This document shows, piece after piece, positions 15,328 through 24,263 of a stretch of 64,000 nt of DNA (its first letter is position 1; each line of letters opens with the position of its first letter). The stretch is taken from NCBI GenBank assembly GCA_964471115.1, contig CAYYFE010000001.1, positions 62,001 through 126,000 on the forward strand, written 5' to 3'. Both the position numbers and the translations under genes were made by a program. The notes beneath the pieces were generated by a model. That model made no database searches. It saw only the letters and a program-made list of their open reading frames with translations, and was not told the origin of the DNA. The DNA comes from SYFT01 sp964471115 (GTDB taxonomy: Bacteria > Acidobacteriota > Vicinamibacteria > Vicinamibacterales > SCN-69-37).

Positions 15328-17052
15328 ATGCGGATCTGGCCAGGACTCGTTGTGACCGGTATCGTGGCGCTCATCAGGTTGGGGCTGCCGTTGGTGCATC
15401 CGGAGCCGTACATGTACGTCCTGATGAGCGGGCTTGGCGGCGCGGTGCTCATCACGATCTGGTGGCTCTTCTTCAGTCGCGCGCCGTGGACCGACCGACT
15501 GCTTGGTCTGGCGTTCATCGCGGCCGCGGCCGTGTTGACCTGGTCCTTCCTGCACCCGTCCATCGCGACGGGTCACATGGGCTACATGTTCTATTTCTAC
15601 GCGCTGCCGATGATCGTGGTGGCGCTGCCGGTGGGCGTGTGGATTGGCCGCGCCATGACGCCGGCGGCCAGGCGCGCGACGATTGCCCTTGTGGTGTTCG
15701 CCGCAGGTGGGTGGTTCCTGTTGCTGCGCACCGATGGCGTGGGCTCTGCCGGCTCGCAGATTCAGTGGCGCTGGGCGCCCACCGCGGAAGATCGTCTGCT
15801 GGCACAGGCCGAGCCTGCACCCACGGTTCCAGCTGCGCCCGCGCCCGCGGCTCCACCACCAGACACGCCCGTCGCGCCTGCACCGATCGCTCCGGCCGAA
15901 TGGCCCGGCTTCAGAGGACCGCAGCGTGATGGCGTGGTGAAGGCCGCAGCGGTTGCGACCGACTGGTCGACGACGCCGCCGGTTGAGCTCTGGCGCCGGC
16001 CGATTGGACCGGGGTGGTCTTCGTTTGCCGTGCGAGGCGACCTGCTCTACACGCAGGAGCAGCGCGGCGACGACGAACTGGTGTCGGCGTATCGGGTGTC
16101 AACGGGCGAACCCGTGTGGCGGCATCGTGATGCCACACGTTTCTGGGAGTCGAACGGCGGCGCGGGGCCGCGCAGTACACCCACGATTCATGGCGACCGG
16201 ATCTTCGCGCTGGGTGCCACGGGCATTCTCAACGCGCTGGATGCCGCCACGGGCCGTCGGGTGTGGTCCGTCAACATTGGTACGGACACTTCGACCAAGG
16301 TGCCCATGTGGGGATTCGCCAGCTCGCCCCTCGTGCAGGGTGACGTGGTCATCGTGGCCGCGGCGGGCAAGCTCGTGGCGTACGACGTGGCCACCGGTGT
16401 GCTTCGGTGGCGCGGTCCGGTGAGGCCCGGCGGGTACACCTCGCCACATCGCCTGATCGTGGCAGGGCAGACGCAGGTGATGCTGATGCACGCCGATGGC
16501 GCGGTGGCGGTGGATCCGGTCAGCGGAGCGGTGTTGTGGGAACACGCCTGGGACCTGGGCGCGCCCATCGTGCAGCCGGCGGTTCTGCCCGATGGTGATG
16601 TCCTCATCAACGCGGTTGTGGCCACCGGCGGCGTCGGCTTGCGGCGTCTGCACGTGTCCGGCGGCGCGGGGGCCTGGCAGGTCGAAGAGCGCTGGACGTC
16701 GGCGGGACTCAAGCCGTATTTCAACGACTTCGTCATCCATCAGGGCCACGCGTACGGGTTCGACGGCAGCATCCTGTCGTGCATCAACCTCGAGACCGGC
16801 GCGCGGACGTGGAAGGGCGGCCGGTACGGCAATGGGCAGATGGTGTTGCTGCCGGAACAGGACCTGCTGCTCGTGTTGTCGGAGGATGGCGAACTGGCGT
16901 TGGTGGACGCGCGCCCTGGCGCCTATCGTGAAGTGACGCGGCGGCCGGCGCTCGACGGCAAGACGTGGAACCACCCCGTGGTGATCGGCGACCTGTTGTT
17001 CGTGCGGAACGGCGAAGCAATGGTCGCGTTCCGCCTGCCGGCCCTGAAGTGA
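15328..17052 (+). CDS. Membrane protein with PQQ/BamB-like beta-propeller
   Basis: 574 residues; ATG 15328 follows AAGGAG, 8 bases after the ADOP stop. Five N-terminal membrane helices (about 1-130) are followed by a Pro/Ala linker (about 150-190) and a periplasmic beta-propeller of about 380 residues. The propeller starts with EWPGFRGPQRDG and carries repeated blades of the LxALDAATGRRVWSV type. These blades are the PQQ-like repeats of BamB and of quinoprotein dehydrogenases. The N-terminal bundle resembles that of membrane-bound quinoprotein dehydrogenases, but catalytic PQQ or metal ligands cannot be pointed to with confidence, so I do not claim enzyme activity. It probably shares the padR-ADOP transcript. 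Confidence 0.8.
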   Translation: MRIWPGLVVTGIVALIRLGLPLVHPEPYMYVLMSGLGGAVLITIWWLFFSRAPWTDRLLGLAFIAAAAVLTWSFLHPSIATGHMGYMFYFYALPMIVVALPVGVWIGRAMTPAARRATIALVVFAAGGWFLLLRTDGVGSAGSQIQWRWAPTAEDRLLAQAEPAPTVPAAPAPAAPPPDTPVAPAPIAPAEWPGFRGPQRDGVVKAAAVATDWSTTPPVELWRRPIGPGWSSFAVRGDLLYTQEQRGDDELVSAYRVSTGEPVWRHRDATRFWESNGGAGPRSTPTIHGDRIFALGATGILNALDAATGRRVWSVNIGTDTSTKVPMWGFASSPLVQGDVVIVAAAGKLVAYDVATGVLRWRGPVRPGGYTSPHRLIVAGQTQVMLMHADGAVAVDPVSGAVLWEHAWDLGAPIVQPAVLPDGDVLINAVVATGGVGLRRLHVSGGAGAWQVEERWTSAGLKPYFNDFVIHQGHAYGFDGSILSCINLETGARTWKGGRYGNGQMVLLPEQDLLLVLSEDGELALVDARPGAYREVTRRPALDGKTWNHPVVIGDLLFVRNGEAMVAFRLPALK

Positions 17053-17055
17053 CCC

Positions 17056-18285
17056 TCAGCCGTCAATCGCCCTGAACGCCACCACCGCGTTTAATCCGCC
17101 GAACGCAAACGAGTTCGACAGCGCGGCGCGAATCCTCGCCTGTCGGGCTTCGTTCGGCACATGGTCGAGGTCGCATTCCGGATCGGCGTCACGATAGTTG
17201 GCGGTTGGCGGCACCACGCCCTGTGCCATCGCCTTGAGGGTGGCCACCGCCTCGATGGCCGCCGAGGCGCCAAGCGCGTGGCCGTGCATCGACTTGGTCG
17301 AGCTCACCATCACGCGATCGGCGGCGTGGCCCAGCACCTGTCTGATGGCCTTCACCTCAGTCGCGTCATTGAGCAGGGTGCCGGTGCCATGTGCGTTGAT
17401 GTAATCCACATCAGACGGGTCCAGTCCCGCGGTGTCGATGGCCTGCCGGATGGCGCGCGCGGCGCCGTCGACCGCCGGCGCGACCAGGTCTCCGGCATCG
17501 GCCGAGAGGCCGTACCCCGCCACCTCGCCGTAAATCCGCGCGCCGCGCCTGCGGGCATCGTCAAGCCGTTCGAGGACGAGGACACCGGCGCCTTCGCCGA
17601 TCACCATCCCCTTGCGGTCCCGGCTGAACGGCCGGCAGGTATCGGGCGCAAGGACGCGCAGGGCCTCCCAACTGCGCTGCGACGCCACGGAAATTTCAGA
17701 TTCCGATCCGCCGACCACGGCGGCTCTCGCCCGGCCGGTTCGAATCATCCAGAACGCTTCGCCAAGGGCGTGGTTGCCCGAGGCGCACGCCGACGAGACG
17801 CTGAACGCCGGTCCCTGCAGACCGAATTCGCGACTCACCTGGCTGGTGGCGGCGCTGATCATCAGGCGGGGAATCGTCAGCGGGTGCGGCCGCGGCCGGT
17901 CCTGATGTTTGAAGCGCTCAAACGATCGGTCGATCGTGTCCCAGCCGCCCACGCCGGAGGCGATGAGGACGGCGGTCTCCATTCGCAGGGGTTCGTCGGC
18001 GGCGAAATCGAGTCCCGCATCAGCGACGGCCTCACGCGCCGCCAGCAACGCGAACTGGGCGTACCGATCGAGCGCGGCGCGCTCCCGCTCGTCGAAGTGC
18101 GCAGCTTCGTCGTAGGCCTTCACTTCCGCGGCCACCTTGACGTTCAGCATGTCCGGCGACGCCCGCGTGATCGGACCGATGCCCGATTCCCCGCGTTCGA
18201 GCCGCGCCCATGTCGCCTGAACGTTGTGGCCCAGCGCCGACACGCACCCCAGGCCGGTGACCACGACGCGCGTGTACTCAGGCAT
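17056..18285 (-). CDS. Beta-ketoacyl-ACP synthase (FabF/KAS II-like)
   Basis: 409 residues from ATG 18285. The Cys-His-His set is intact: C167 in SSACASG, His in NAHGTGT (about 305) and His in KSMHGHALGAS (about 340). The ending FAFGGLNAVVAFR, with its Gly loop, is also typical. KAS II condenses malonyl-ACP with acyl-ACP in the cytoplasm. The gene overlaps the acyl carrier protein gene by 8 bases, and LpxD lies upstream in the same operon. The fact that it is paired with its own ACP, away from other fab genes, suggests a dedicated acyl chain for lipid A or another envelope lipid. That role is inference. Confidence 0.92.
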   Translation of the reverse strand: MPEYTRVVVTGLGCVSALGHNVQATWARLERGESGIGPITRASPDMLNVKVAAEVKAYDEAAHFDERERAALDRYAQFALLAAREAVADAGLDFAADEPLRMETAVLIASGVGGWDTIDRSFERFKHQDRPRPHPLTIPRLMISAATSQVSREFGLQGPAFSVSSACASGNHALGEAFWMIRTGRARAAVVGGSESEISVASQRSWEALRVLAPDTCRPFSRDRKGMVIGEGAGVLVLERLDDARRRGARIYGEVAGYGLSADAGDLVAPAVDGAARAIRQAIDTAGLDPSDVDYINAHGTGTLLNDATEVKAIRQVLGHAADRVMVSSTKSMHGHALGASAAIEAVATLKAMAQGVVPPTANYRDADPECDLDHVPNEARQARIRAALSNSFAFGGLNAVVAFRAIDG

Positions 18286-18532
18286 CACGTGCGGCCATCA
18301 GCGCCTTGATGCCGTCGCACAGCTCTCCGAGCGGGGCGAACCTGAATCGCTGGCCTTCCAACGGGATGTAGATCTGGAAGGTCTCTTCGATCTCGAACAG
18401 GATCTGCACGAGCGTCAACGACCCGATGCCCAGATCCGACAGCTTCGCATCGAGCGACAGCGTGGACCTGTCGAGTCCGCCCTGCTTGGCGACGATGGTG
18501 AGGACCGCGTCCTGCAGCTCGGCGTCCGTCAC
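18278..18532 (-). CDS. Acyl carrier protein-like protein with GSL in place of the DSL motif
   Basis: 84 residues from a GTG start that overlaps the LpxD stop (GTGA). The four-helix ACP pattern is clear. The phosphopantetheine attachment region reads LSDLGIGSLTLVQILFEIEE: the Ser is kept, but the Asp of the usual DSL is Gly. DSL variants exist among specialised carrier proteins. The change could alter recognition by phosphopantetheinyl transferase. It lies between lpxD and the ketosynthase, so it probably carries the acyl chain made by one and used by the other. Confidence 0.85.
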   Translation of the reverse strand: MTDAELQDAVLTIVAKQGGLDRSTLSLDAKLSDLGIGSLTLVQILFEIEETFQIYIPLEGQRFRFAPLGELCDGIKALMAARDA

Positions 18533-19656
18533 GCGCCGCTCCCCGTGGTGACGCCAAGCAGCTGTCGTTCGAGTTCCGCCATCCGCTGCCTGAGCGCCTG
18601 CAGGTCACGCACGATCCTTGAACCACGGCGCGCCAGGAACATCTGCTGAATCGCCTCCGGGTACGGCACGGCAGGGTAGCCGCCCCAGACCTGGCGCGGC
18701 GGCACGGACACGCCGACGCCCGATCGCGCCACGATCACCGCATCGTCACCGATGCTGACGTGGTCGACGATGCCGACGCCACCGCCGATCGCCACGCGAT
18801 TGCCCACCGTCACGCTGCCCGAGATGGCGGCGGTACCGGCGATCAGGCAGTCCTCGCCAATCGTGCAGTTGTGTCCGATCTGGACGAGGTTGTCGATCTT
18901 GGTGCCCCGGCCGATGCGCGTGGCCCCGATGGTGCCGCGGTCAACGCAGGTGCCGGCGCCCAGTTCCACGTCATCCTCCAGCACGACCGACCCGATCGAG
19001 TTCACGCGGATCAGCGCGCTGTTGGTGGCCTCCACCTGATCGCCGGTCTCCATTGCGGATTCCACATTGCCCTTGGTCGGCGTGACGATGCCAAAGCCGT
19101 CCGCGCCGATGACCGCGTTGGGTTGCAGGATCAGCCGGTGGCCCAGGACGCATCGATCGCCGATGCGCACGCCGGCATGAATGAGGCAGTCGTCGCCAAT
19201 CACGGCGTCGGCGCCGACCGTGACGTGCGGAAGGATCGTGGTCCGCGCCCCGATGCGGGCGCCCGGCCCGACGTAGCAGCAAGCCCCGATCGACACCTCC
19301 GCGCCGATCGCCGCCGAGGCATCGATGACGGCTGACGGGTGTATACCGCGGGCGACAAATGGCGGTCGCGCGAACAATTCGAGCAGCCGGGCGAGCGCGA
19401 GGCGGGGCCGGTGCACCACGATGCCGCCTCGCAGGCCGGCCAGCGCCGCATGGCGGCCTCGGCCCACGACGGCGCTGATCGCGTGGGTCCGCGTCAGCGC
19501 GCGCTCGGCGTCGGCATCCGTGGCAAGGGCGAGGACGTCCGGGCCCTCGGCGACTGCGGGATGGGCAATCGTCCTGACGACGACCGTGCCGTCACCCACC
19601 AGCTCGCCGCCGACCCACGTGGCGATGTCGTTGAGCGTGTATCCCGTGTCGCGCAT
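18529..19656 (-). CDS. lpxD: UDP-3-O-acylglucosamine N-acyltransferase (lipid A biosynthesis)
   Basis: 375 residues. The N-terminal uridine-binding domain (about 1-95) is followed by a long left-handed beta helix of hexapeptide repeats (IGAEVSIGACCYVGPGARIG and onward) and C-terminal helices. The catalytic His region DNLVQIGHNCTIGEDC and the following GGVGIVDHVSIGD match LpxD. The enzyme transfers a 3-hydroxyacyl chain from ACP to UDP-3-O-acyl-glucosamine in the cytoplasm, the third step of lipid A synthesis. It confirms a diderm host. It is not surrounded by the usual bamA-skp-fabZ-lpxA genes but by a private ACP and ketosynthase. The start overlaps the end of the RluB gene by 65 bases; a TAGACT box 12 bases before the ATG could give it a separate promoter. 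Confidence 0.93.
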   Translation of the reverse strand: MRDTGYTLNDIATWVGGELVGDGTVVVRTIAHPAVAEGPDVLALATDADAERALTRTHAISAVVGRGRHAALAGLRGGIVVHRPRLALARLLELFARPPFVARGIHPSAVIDASAAIGAEVSIGACCYVGPGARIGARTTILPHVTVGADAVIGDDCLIHAGVRIGDRCVLGHRLILQPNAVIGADGFGIVTPTKGNVESAMETGDQVEATNSALIRVNSIGSVVLEDDVELGAGTCVDRGTIGATRIGRGTKIDNLVQIGHNCTIGEDCLIAGTAAISGSVTVGNRVAIGGGVGIVDHVSIGDDAVIVARSGVGVSVPPRQVWGGYPAVPYPEAIQQMFLARRGSRIVRDLQALRQRMAELERQLLGVTTGSGA

Positions 19657-20401
19657 CGGGCCGCTGCAAGTCTAACACTTCCCCTTTTGTCAGCCGGCGC
19701 CACGTGCCGATGGGCAACGCGCCAATCGAGAGCGAGCCAATCCGTACGCGCACCAGTTTCAGCACCGTGGCGTCGAGCGCCTCGACCATGCGGCGCACCT
19801 GGCGATTGCGTCCTTCCGTGAGCGTGATCTCGAAGTGGGTGTACTTCTCGGAATCACGCACCCGCGTGACCGTGGCCGGCCGTGTCGGACCATCGGACAA
19901 CTCGATGCCGCGCCGCAACTGGTCCAGCTGTTCGTCACTCAGCCGCTTCGACGATTTCACGAGATACGTCTTTGGCACGTGTGAGTCGGGGTTCGTGATC
20001 CGCTCAGCGAGCTGGTTGTCGTTGGTCAGCAACAGCAGGCCCGAGGTGTCGAGGTCGAGCCGGCCCACCGGCGAGACGAAGGTGCCCACGTCCTTCAGCA
20101 GGTCGTAGACCGTGGGCCGCCTCTGCGGGTCGCGATAGGTCGTGATGTAGCCGGTCGGCTTGTAGAGCAGGATGTAGACCGGCGCGCGACGCTTCAGCGG
20201 TTCGTCGTCGAACCGCACCTTGTCGCGCTGCATGTCGATCCACGCGTCGGGATCGCGGATGACCCGGCCGTTGACCGTCACGCGCCCATCGGCCACCCAT
20301 CGCCGGGCTTCCACGCGCGAGCCCAGCCCGGCCTTCGACAAGACGCGCTCGAGTGTCTTGAGCGGTCGTTTACCGTCCTTGGGCGGCGTGACGGGCGTCA
20401 T
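19592..20401 (-). CDS. rRNA pseudouridine synthase, RluB/RsuA family
   Basis: 269 residues. An N-terminal S4 RNA-binding domain (LERVLSKAGLGSRVEARRWV) is followed by the catalytic domain with GRLDLDTSGLLLLTND, where the Asp attacks the uridine ring. The EGRNRQVRRM motif near residue 205 is typical of the RluB/RsuA/RluE/RluF group. A basic, low-complexity tail (RHGIHAQRHRHVGRRRAGG) extends beyond the usual end and overlaps lpxD. A TACAAT -10 box on the minus strand (20410-20415) lies 8 bases before the ATG with no ribosome binding site. Confidence 0.9.
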   Translation of the reverse strand: MTPVTPPKDGKRPLKTLERVLSKAGLGSRVEARRWVADGRVTVNGRVIRDPDAWIDMQRDKVRFDDEPLKRRAPVYILLYKPTGYITTYRDPQRRPTVYDLLKDVGTFVSPVGRLDLDTSGLLLLTNDNQLAERITNPDSHVPKTYLVKSSKRLSDEQLDQLRRGIELSDGPTRPATVTRVRDSEKYTHFEITLTEGRNRQVRRMVEALDATVLKLVRVRIGSLSIGALPIGTWRRLTKGEVLDLQRPDARHGIHAQRHRHVGRRRAGG

Positions 20402-20409
20402 TCCGCTCG

Positions 20410-20419
20410 ATTGTAGAAT
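20410..20419. promoter_or_regulatory. Bidirectional promoter with overlapping -10 boxes
   Basis: The sequence ATTGTAGAAT reads TACAAT on the minus strand (20410-20415) and TAGAAT on the plus strand (20414-20419). The two boxes share TA. Each lies exactly 8 bases from its start codon (ATG of RluB at 20401, ATG of the GH43 gene at 20428), so both mRNAs would be nearly leaderless. Confidence 0.6.
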
Positions 20420-20427
20420 GACGCCTC

Positions 20428-21444
20428 ATGGCCCTGATCACCCGGCGGACGTTTACGCAGCAGGCGCTGGCCGCCGGTGTCGGCGGCCTGCTGCTGCCGG
20501 CGGCGCAGGCCCCGCGCCGGTCAAACCCCATCTTCGAGGGCCACTACGCGGACCCCGAGTCGCGCGTGTTTCCCACCGGGCCCAATGGCGACGGCAGGCC
20601 GACGTACTGGATCTACCCGACGTATTCGGCGCCCTACAACGATCAGCTGTTCCTTGACGCCTTTTCGTCGCCCGACCTGATCACGTGGACGAAACACTCG
20701 CGCGTGCTCGACGCCGCGAACATCAGCTGGGCGCGGCGAGCCGTCTGGGCGCCCACGATTCTGCATCGCGGCGATTGGTACTACCTGATCTTCAGCGCCA
20801 ACGACATTCAGAACGATCAGCAGCCGGGCGGGCTCGGTGTCGCGCGGTCGCGCCGGCCTGAAGGTCCGTTTGAGGACATGCTGGGCCGGCCCCTCATCGA
20901 CAAGTTCCACAATGGCGCTCAGCCCATCGATCCGTACGTGTTCGAGGACCGCGACGGAAGCCTGTATCTCATCTACGGCGGCTGGCGGCACTGCAACATC
21001 ACACGCCTCAGCGACGACCTGAGCCGGCTCGTGCCGTTTGCCGACGGCAGCACCTTCAAGGAGATCACGCCCCAGGGCTACGTGGAAGGGTCGTGGATGC
21101 TCCTGAAGGACGGCCGGTACTATTTCATGTGGTCGGAGGGCGGGTGGACCGGCCCGAACTATGCCGTGGCCTACGCGGTGGCCTCGTCGCCACTCGGACC
21201 GTTCGAGCGCGTGGGCCAGATCCTGAAGCAGGATCCGGCCGTGGCCACCGGCGCCGGCCATCACTCGGTGCTGCGATCGCCACGATCGGGCAAGTACTAC
21301 ATCGTCTACCACCGGCGTCCGCTCGGGCAGACCGATCGCAACGCGCGGGTGGTGTGCATCGACGAGCTGCGATTCGCGGCGGATGGTTCAATCGAGCCGG
21401 TCGTGATCACCCACGGCGGCGTGGAGCGCGATCCGGCGAGCTGA
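20428..21444 (+). CDS. Glycoside hydrolase family 43-like enzyme with Tat signal
   Basis: 338 residues. The N-terminus TRRTFTQQALAAG is a twin-arginine signal. The following five-bladed propeller pattern fits GH43/GH117-like enzymes: a catalytic-base region HYADPESRVF, WAPTILHRGDWYYLIFSA in the middle, QPIDPYVFEDRDGSLYLIYGG for the pKa-modulating Asp, YVEGSWMLLKDGRYYFMWSEGG for the acid Glu, and GAGHHSVLRS. Family members cleave arabinan, xylan or related plant polysaccharides. The exact substrate is not predictable. The gene stands alone, with a bidirectional promoter shared with RluB. Its 3' end overlaps the convergent gene at 21407 by 38 bases. Confidence 0.88.
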   Translation: MALITRRTFTQQALAAGVGGLLLPAAQAPRRSNPIFEGHYADPESRVFPTGPNGDGRPTYWIYPTYSAPYNDQLFLDAFSSPDLITWTKHSRVLDAANISWARRAVWAPTILHRGDWYYLIFSANDIQNDQQPGGLGVARSRRPEGPFEDMLGRPLIDKFHNGAQPIDPYVFEDRDGSLYLIYGGWRHCNITRLSDDLSRLVPFADGSTFKEITPQGYVEGSWMLLKDGRYYFMWSEGGWTGPNYAVAYAVASSPLGPFERVGQILKQDPAVATGAGHHSVLRSPRSGKYYIVYHRRPLGQTDRNARVVCIDELRFAADGSIEPVVITHGGVERDPAS

Positions 21445-21847
21445 CCCCGAATTCGTACGCCTCGGCCATCCAGTCGGTGAGCGGCGCTTCGACCTCATCG
21501 CGGTGGATGACGCGAAAGACGTTGGCCCACTTGACCTTCGAGACGGCCACGGGCTTCTTCACGCGTCGGTCCTTGAGCGCCCGGCCGAGGAAGACGCAGA
21601 CCTCCAGATACTTCGACTTCGGCCGGACGAACATGTAGCAGGCCTTGCGCGAGAACATGATCGAGTGGTGGGAGGCGTAGATGCGCTGATCGCCGAAGTC
21701 GACCGCCGTCTCCCGAATCCGTTCCCACGCGTCCCGCAGGTCCTCCGGCAGTTCACGCGTCAGCGCCGCTTCCGTCGTCGTCCAGCAGTCGTGCCCGTCA
21801 CCGTCGGTGACGGGCTGCTTGCAGTGGTGGCAGGTCCGGGTGCCCAT
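21407..21847 (-). CDS. Small protein with zinc ribbon and DUF5655-like domain
   Basis: 146 residues from ATG 21847. The N-terminus (MGTRTCHHCKQPVTDGDGHDCW) is a short zinc-ribbon-like element with four Cys/His ligands. The remainder (VDFGDQRIYASHHSIMFSR, then YMFVRPKSKYLEVCVFLGR) matches the look of the DUF5655 family, whose members are small cytoplasmic proteins of unknown function. A longer reading frame exists upstream, but the zinc ribbon and lack of similarity upstream favour this start. Its C-terminus overlaps the end of the GH43 gene. Confidence 0.7.
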   Translation of the reverse strand: MGTRTCHHCKQPVTDGDGHDCWTTTEAALTRELPEDLRDAWERIRETAVDFGDQRIYASHHSIMFSRKACYMFVRPKSKYLEVCVFLGRALKDRRVKKPVAVSKVKWANVFRVIHRDEVEAPLTDWMAEAYEFGVSSPDRAPRRRG

Positions 21848-21967
21848 GATCCGGCCCCATTGTGGCGGGAAATTCCCCCGGCTGTCATCGGCGGCGTGGC
21901 GAGGGGCCCGGATCGCGGGCTGGTTCGGCGTTCCGAGTACGGCATCGTCATTGCGTAGATCCTCGCC

Positions 21968-23671
21968 GTGAAGCCGTTCGAGGTGCGGGTTGATCCCCAC
22001 TCAGGGCAACGGTACCTGGCGGTATACGCCAGAGGCGCGGCTCTCAAGGACGACCCGGTCCTGAACAAAGGCACGTGCTTCACCTCGGACGAACGGGAAC
22101 AGCTCGGCTTGCTCGGGCTGCTTCCCCCGTCCGTGCAATCACCGGCCGACCAGGTGGCGCGCGCCTGGGGCAACTACCAGCGGGCCGGTGATGACGTCCA
22201 CCGGTACTTGTTCCTCGCCGGCCTGCAGGACCGCAACGAACACCTCTTTGCGCAGCTCGTCCTGCAGCACCTTGATGAGATGGTGCCGATCATCTACACC
22301 CCCACCGTCGGCAAGGCCTGTGAGCAGTACAGCCACATCTACCGGCGGGCCCGCGGCCTCTACGTCTCGGCGGCCGATCGCGGCCGCATCGCCGCGGTCC
22401 TCCGCAACAGTCGCGTCGTCAATCCTCGTGTGATCGTGGCGACCGACAACGAGGCCATTCTCGGCATCGGGGACCAGGGCGTCGGCGGCATGCCGATCGC
22501 CATCGGCAAGCTGGCGTTGTATGCGATCGGCGCAGGGGTGCATCCGGGCGACTGTCTGCCGATCGATCTCGACGTGGGTACCGACAACCCCGGCCTGCTG
22601 GCTGATCCGATCTACCTCGGCGCACGCCATCGGCGCCTGCGGGGAGACGCGTACTTCTCGCTTCTGGATGAGTTCGTCGAGGCCGTCGCGACTGTCTTTC
22701 CGGGGACGCTCGTGCAGTGGGAGGACTTCGCCAGTCGCAATGCCTTCCAGGTGCTGGACCGGTACCGGCGCCGCGTGTTGTCGTTCAACGACGACATCCA
22801 GGGCACCGGCGCGATCGTGCTGGCCGGCATCCGCGCAGGCCTTCGCCGGATCGGACGGTCGTTGTCAGACACGCGCATCGTGTTTCTCGGTGCCGGGGCG
22901 TCGGGTGCGGGATGCGCGCTCGCCGTGCGTGATGCGCTGCGGGGCGCGGGTGTGGCCGAACGGGACCTGGCGCAGCGGGTGTTGTGCCTCGACTCGCAGG
23001 GGCTGATTGTCAACGATCGCCCAGGACTTGCCGGCGCGAAGCAGTTGATCGCCACCGACCCCGGCCCGGTCGCGGCCTGGCGGCGTGAGGGGGATGGCTC
23101 GTTGCGGTTGCCGGAGGTCATCAGGCAGTTTGCGCCGCACGTGCTGGTGGGGGTGTCCGGTCAGCCAGGGGCGTTCACCGAGGCCATCGTGCGCGACATG
23201 GCCGTCGCAGGGCCGCCGATCATCCTGGCGCTGTCCAATCCGACGAGCCGTGTTGAAGTGACTCCCGCCGAGGCACTGGCCTGGACCGACGGCGCCGCGA
23301 TCGTCGGCACCGGCAGCCCATTTCCGCCGGTCACGGTTCACGGCCGCGCCAGGCCCATCGGCCAGGGCAACAACGTCTTCATCTTCCCGGGGGTCGGCCT
23401 CGGCGCCACGGCGGTGCAGGCCCGCTGGCTGCCCGACCATGCCTTCACGGCTGCGGCCGAAGCGGTCTTCCGCTACACCCTGGCCACCAGCGACGAGGCG
23501 ATCTTCCCGCCCCTCTCCGCCCTGCGTGACGTCTCACGCCAGGTGGCGATCGCGGTCGGCCGCGAACTCGTCGCCTCTGGCGCCGCGCCCGCGCTCGACG
23601 ATGACGAGGTCACGCGCCGGGTGGATGCCAGCCTGTGGACACCGGACTACCTGCCGTATCGTCCGGCGTAG
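21968..23671 (+). CDS. maeA: NAD-dependent malic enzyme
   Basis: 567 residues from a GTG start, with TAGATC 6 bases upstream and no ribosome binding site. The length and motifs fit the large (SfcA/MaeA, eukaryote-like) malic enzymes: NKGTCFTSDERE near residue 34, YTPTVGKACEQYS (catalytic Tyr), the metal-binding WEDFASRNAF and FNDDIQGTG segments, and a Rossmann motif FLGAGASGAG. The enzyme decarboxylates malate to pyruvate with NAD, linking the TCA cycle to gluconeogenesis or pyruvate supply. The catalytic Lys of the family lies in the VIVATDNEAILGIGDQGVGG region, which is well kept. The gene is monocistronic, with convergent cytochrome c downstream. Confidence 0.95.
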   Translation: MKPFEVRVDPHSGQRYLAVYARGAALKDDPVLNKGTCFTSDEREQLGLLGLLPPSVQSPADQVARAWGNYQRAGDDVHRYLFLAGLQDRNEHLFAQLVLQHLDEMVPIIYTPTVGKACEQYSHIYRRARGLYVSAADRGRIAAVLRNSRVVNPRVIVATDNEAILGIGDQGVGGMPIAIGKLALYAIGAGVHPGDCLPIDLDVGTDNPGLLADPIYLGARHRRLRGDAYFSLLDEFVEAVATVFPGTLVQWEDFASRNAFQVLDRYRRRVLSFNDDIQGTGAIVLAGIRAGLRRIGRSLSDTRIVFLGAGASGAGCALAVRDALRGAGVAERDLAQRVLCLDSQGLIVNDRPGLAGAKQLIATDPGPVAAWRREGDGSLRLPEVIRQFAPHVLVGVSGQPGAFTEAIVRDMAVAGPPIILALSNPTSRVEVTPAEALAWTDGAAIVGTGSPFPPVTVHGRARPIGQGNNVFIFPGVGLGATAVQARWLPDHAFTAAAEAVFRYTLATSDEAIFPPLSALRDVSRQVAIAVGRELVASGAAPALDDDEVTRRVDASLWTPDYLPYRPA

Positions 23672-23707
23672 ATCGCTCAACGTGGCCCGGCCTGTCAGCC
23701 ACGGTGA

Positions 23708-24193
23708 TCAGCGGTGCACCAGGCCCTTCATGGCGTTGAAGAAGAACGGCTTGTAGTGCGGGCTGGTCTCGTTGTGGCACCGCGTGCAGGTGCGTTCCTC
23801 GATCTTCTCGGTCGGCGCGTCAGCCACCGATCCGATGCGCGCGGCCTCGACGTGGCGGCGTCCCGGGCCGTGGCAGGCTTCACATTGCACGTGCGGCAGA
23901 CTGGGCTTGTCGCCATCGGCGGCAATCTGTTCGCGCGTCCCAGTGACATGGCATCCGATGCACTCACCAGACAGGCGGTTGGAGCCAGTCAGTTTGTCGA
24001 GTGCCTTCGCGTGTTTGGTCTTCGACCAGGCGCTGTGAATCGGGCCGTGACACTCCTTGCACGCGTCCGCGCCGACGAAATCCTGCGCGGTGACCTGAAG
24101 CACATTGGGGTTGTCAGAAGGGGAAGGCTGACGCGCGGCGAGGGAGGACACAAAGACCACGCCGGAGAGCGCCACCACGGAGACACGAAGCAT
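23708..24193 (-). CDS. Periplasmic tetrahaem cytochrome c (c554/NrfB-like)
   Basis: 161 residues with a signal peptide (MLRVSVVALSGVVFVSSLAA) and an AAGGAG ribosome binding site. Four CxxCH haem motifs are present: CKECH, CIGCH, CEACH and CTRCH, with extra His residues (HSAWSKTKH, HVEAAR) that could be distal ligands. The spacing and the 'C.ECHGPIHSAWSKTKHAKAL' block resemble the cytochrome c554-like multihaem family (PF13435). It would shuttle electrons in the periplasm; the donor and acceptor are not identified in the window. The 69-base gap to the next minus gene (24264) contains its ribosome binding site only. Confidence 0.9.
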   Translation of the reverse strand: MLRVSVVALSGVVFVSSLAARQPSPSDNPNVLQVTAQDFVGADACKECHGPIHSAWSKTKHAKALDKLTGSNRLSGECIGCHVTGTREQIAADGDKPSLPHVQCEACHGPGRRHVEAARIGSVADAPTEKIEERTCTRCHNETSPHYKPFFFNAMKGLVHR

Positions 24194-24263
24194 GGCAGGC
24201 TCCTTTCTCTACTTGGAGCATGCGCCCGTGCCCGGGACGTGTCAATTGCGGCCGAAGAGGTCG

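Noticed and set aside
17056..19656. A polyketide biosynthetic cluster (ketosynthase plus ACP)
   Set aside because: There is no acyltransferase, ketoreductase or tailoring gene nearby, and the neighbour is lpxD, so a lipid role is more likely.
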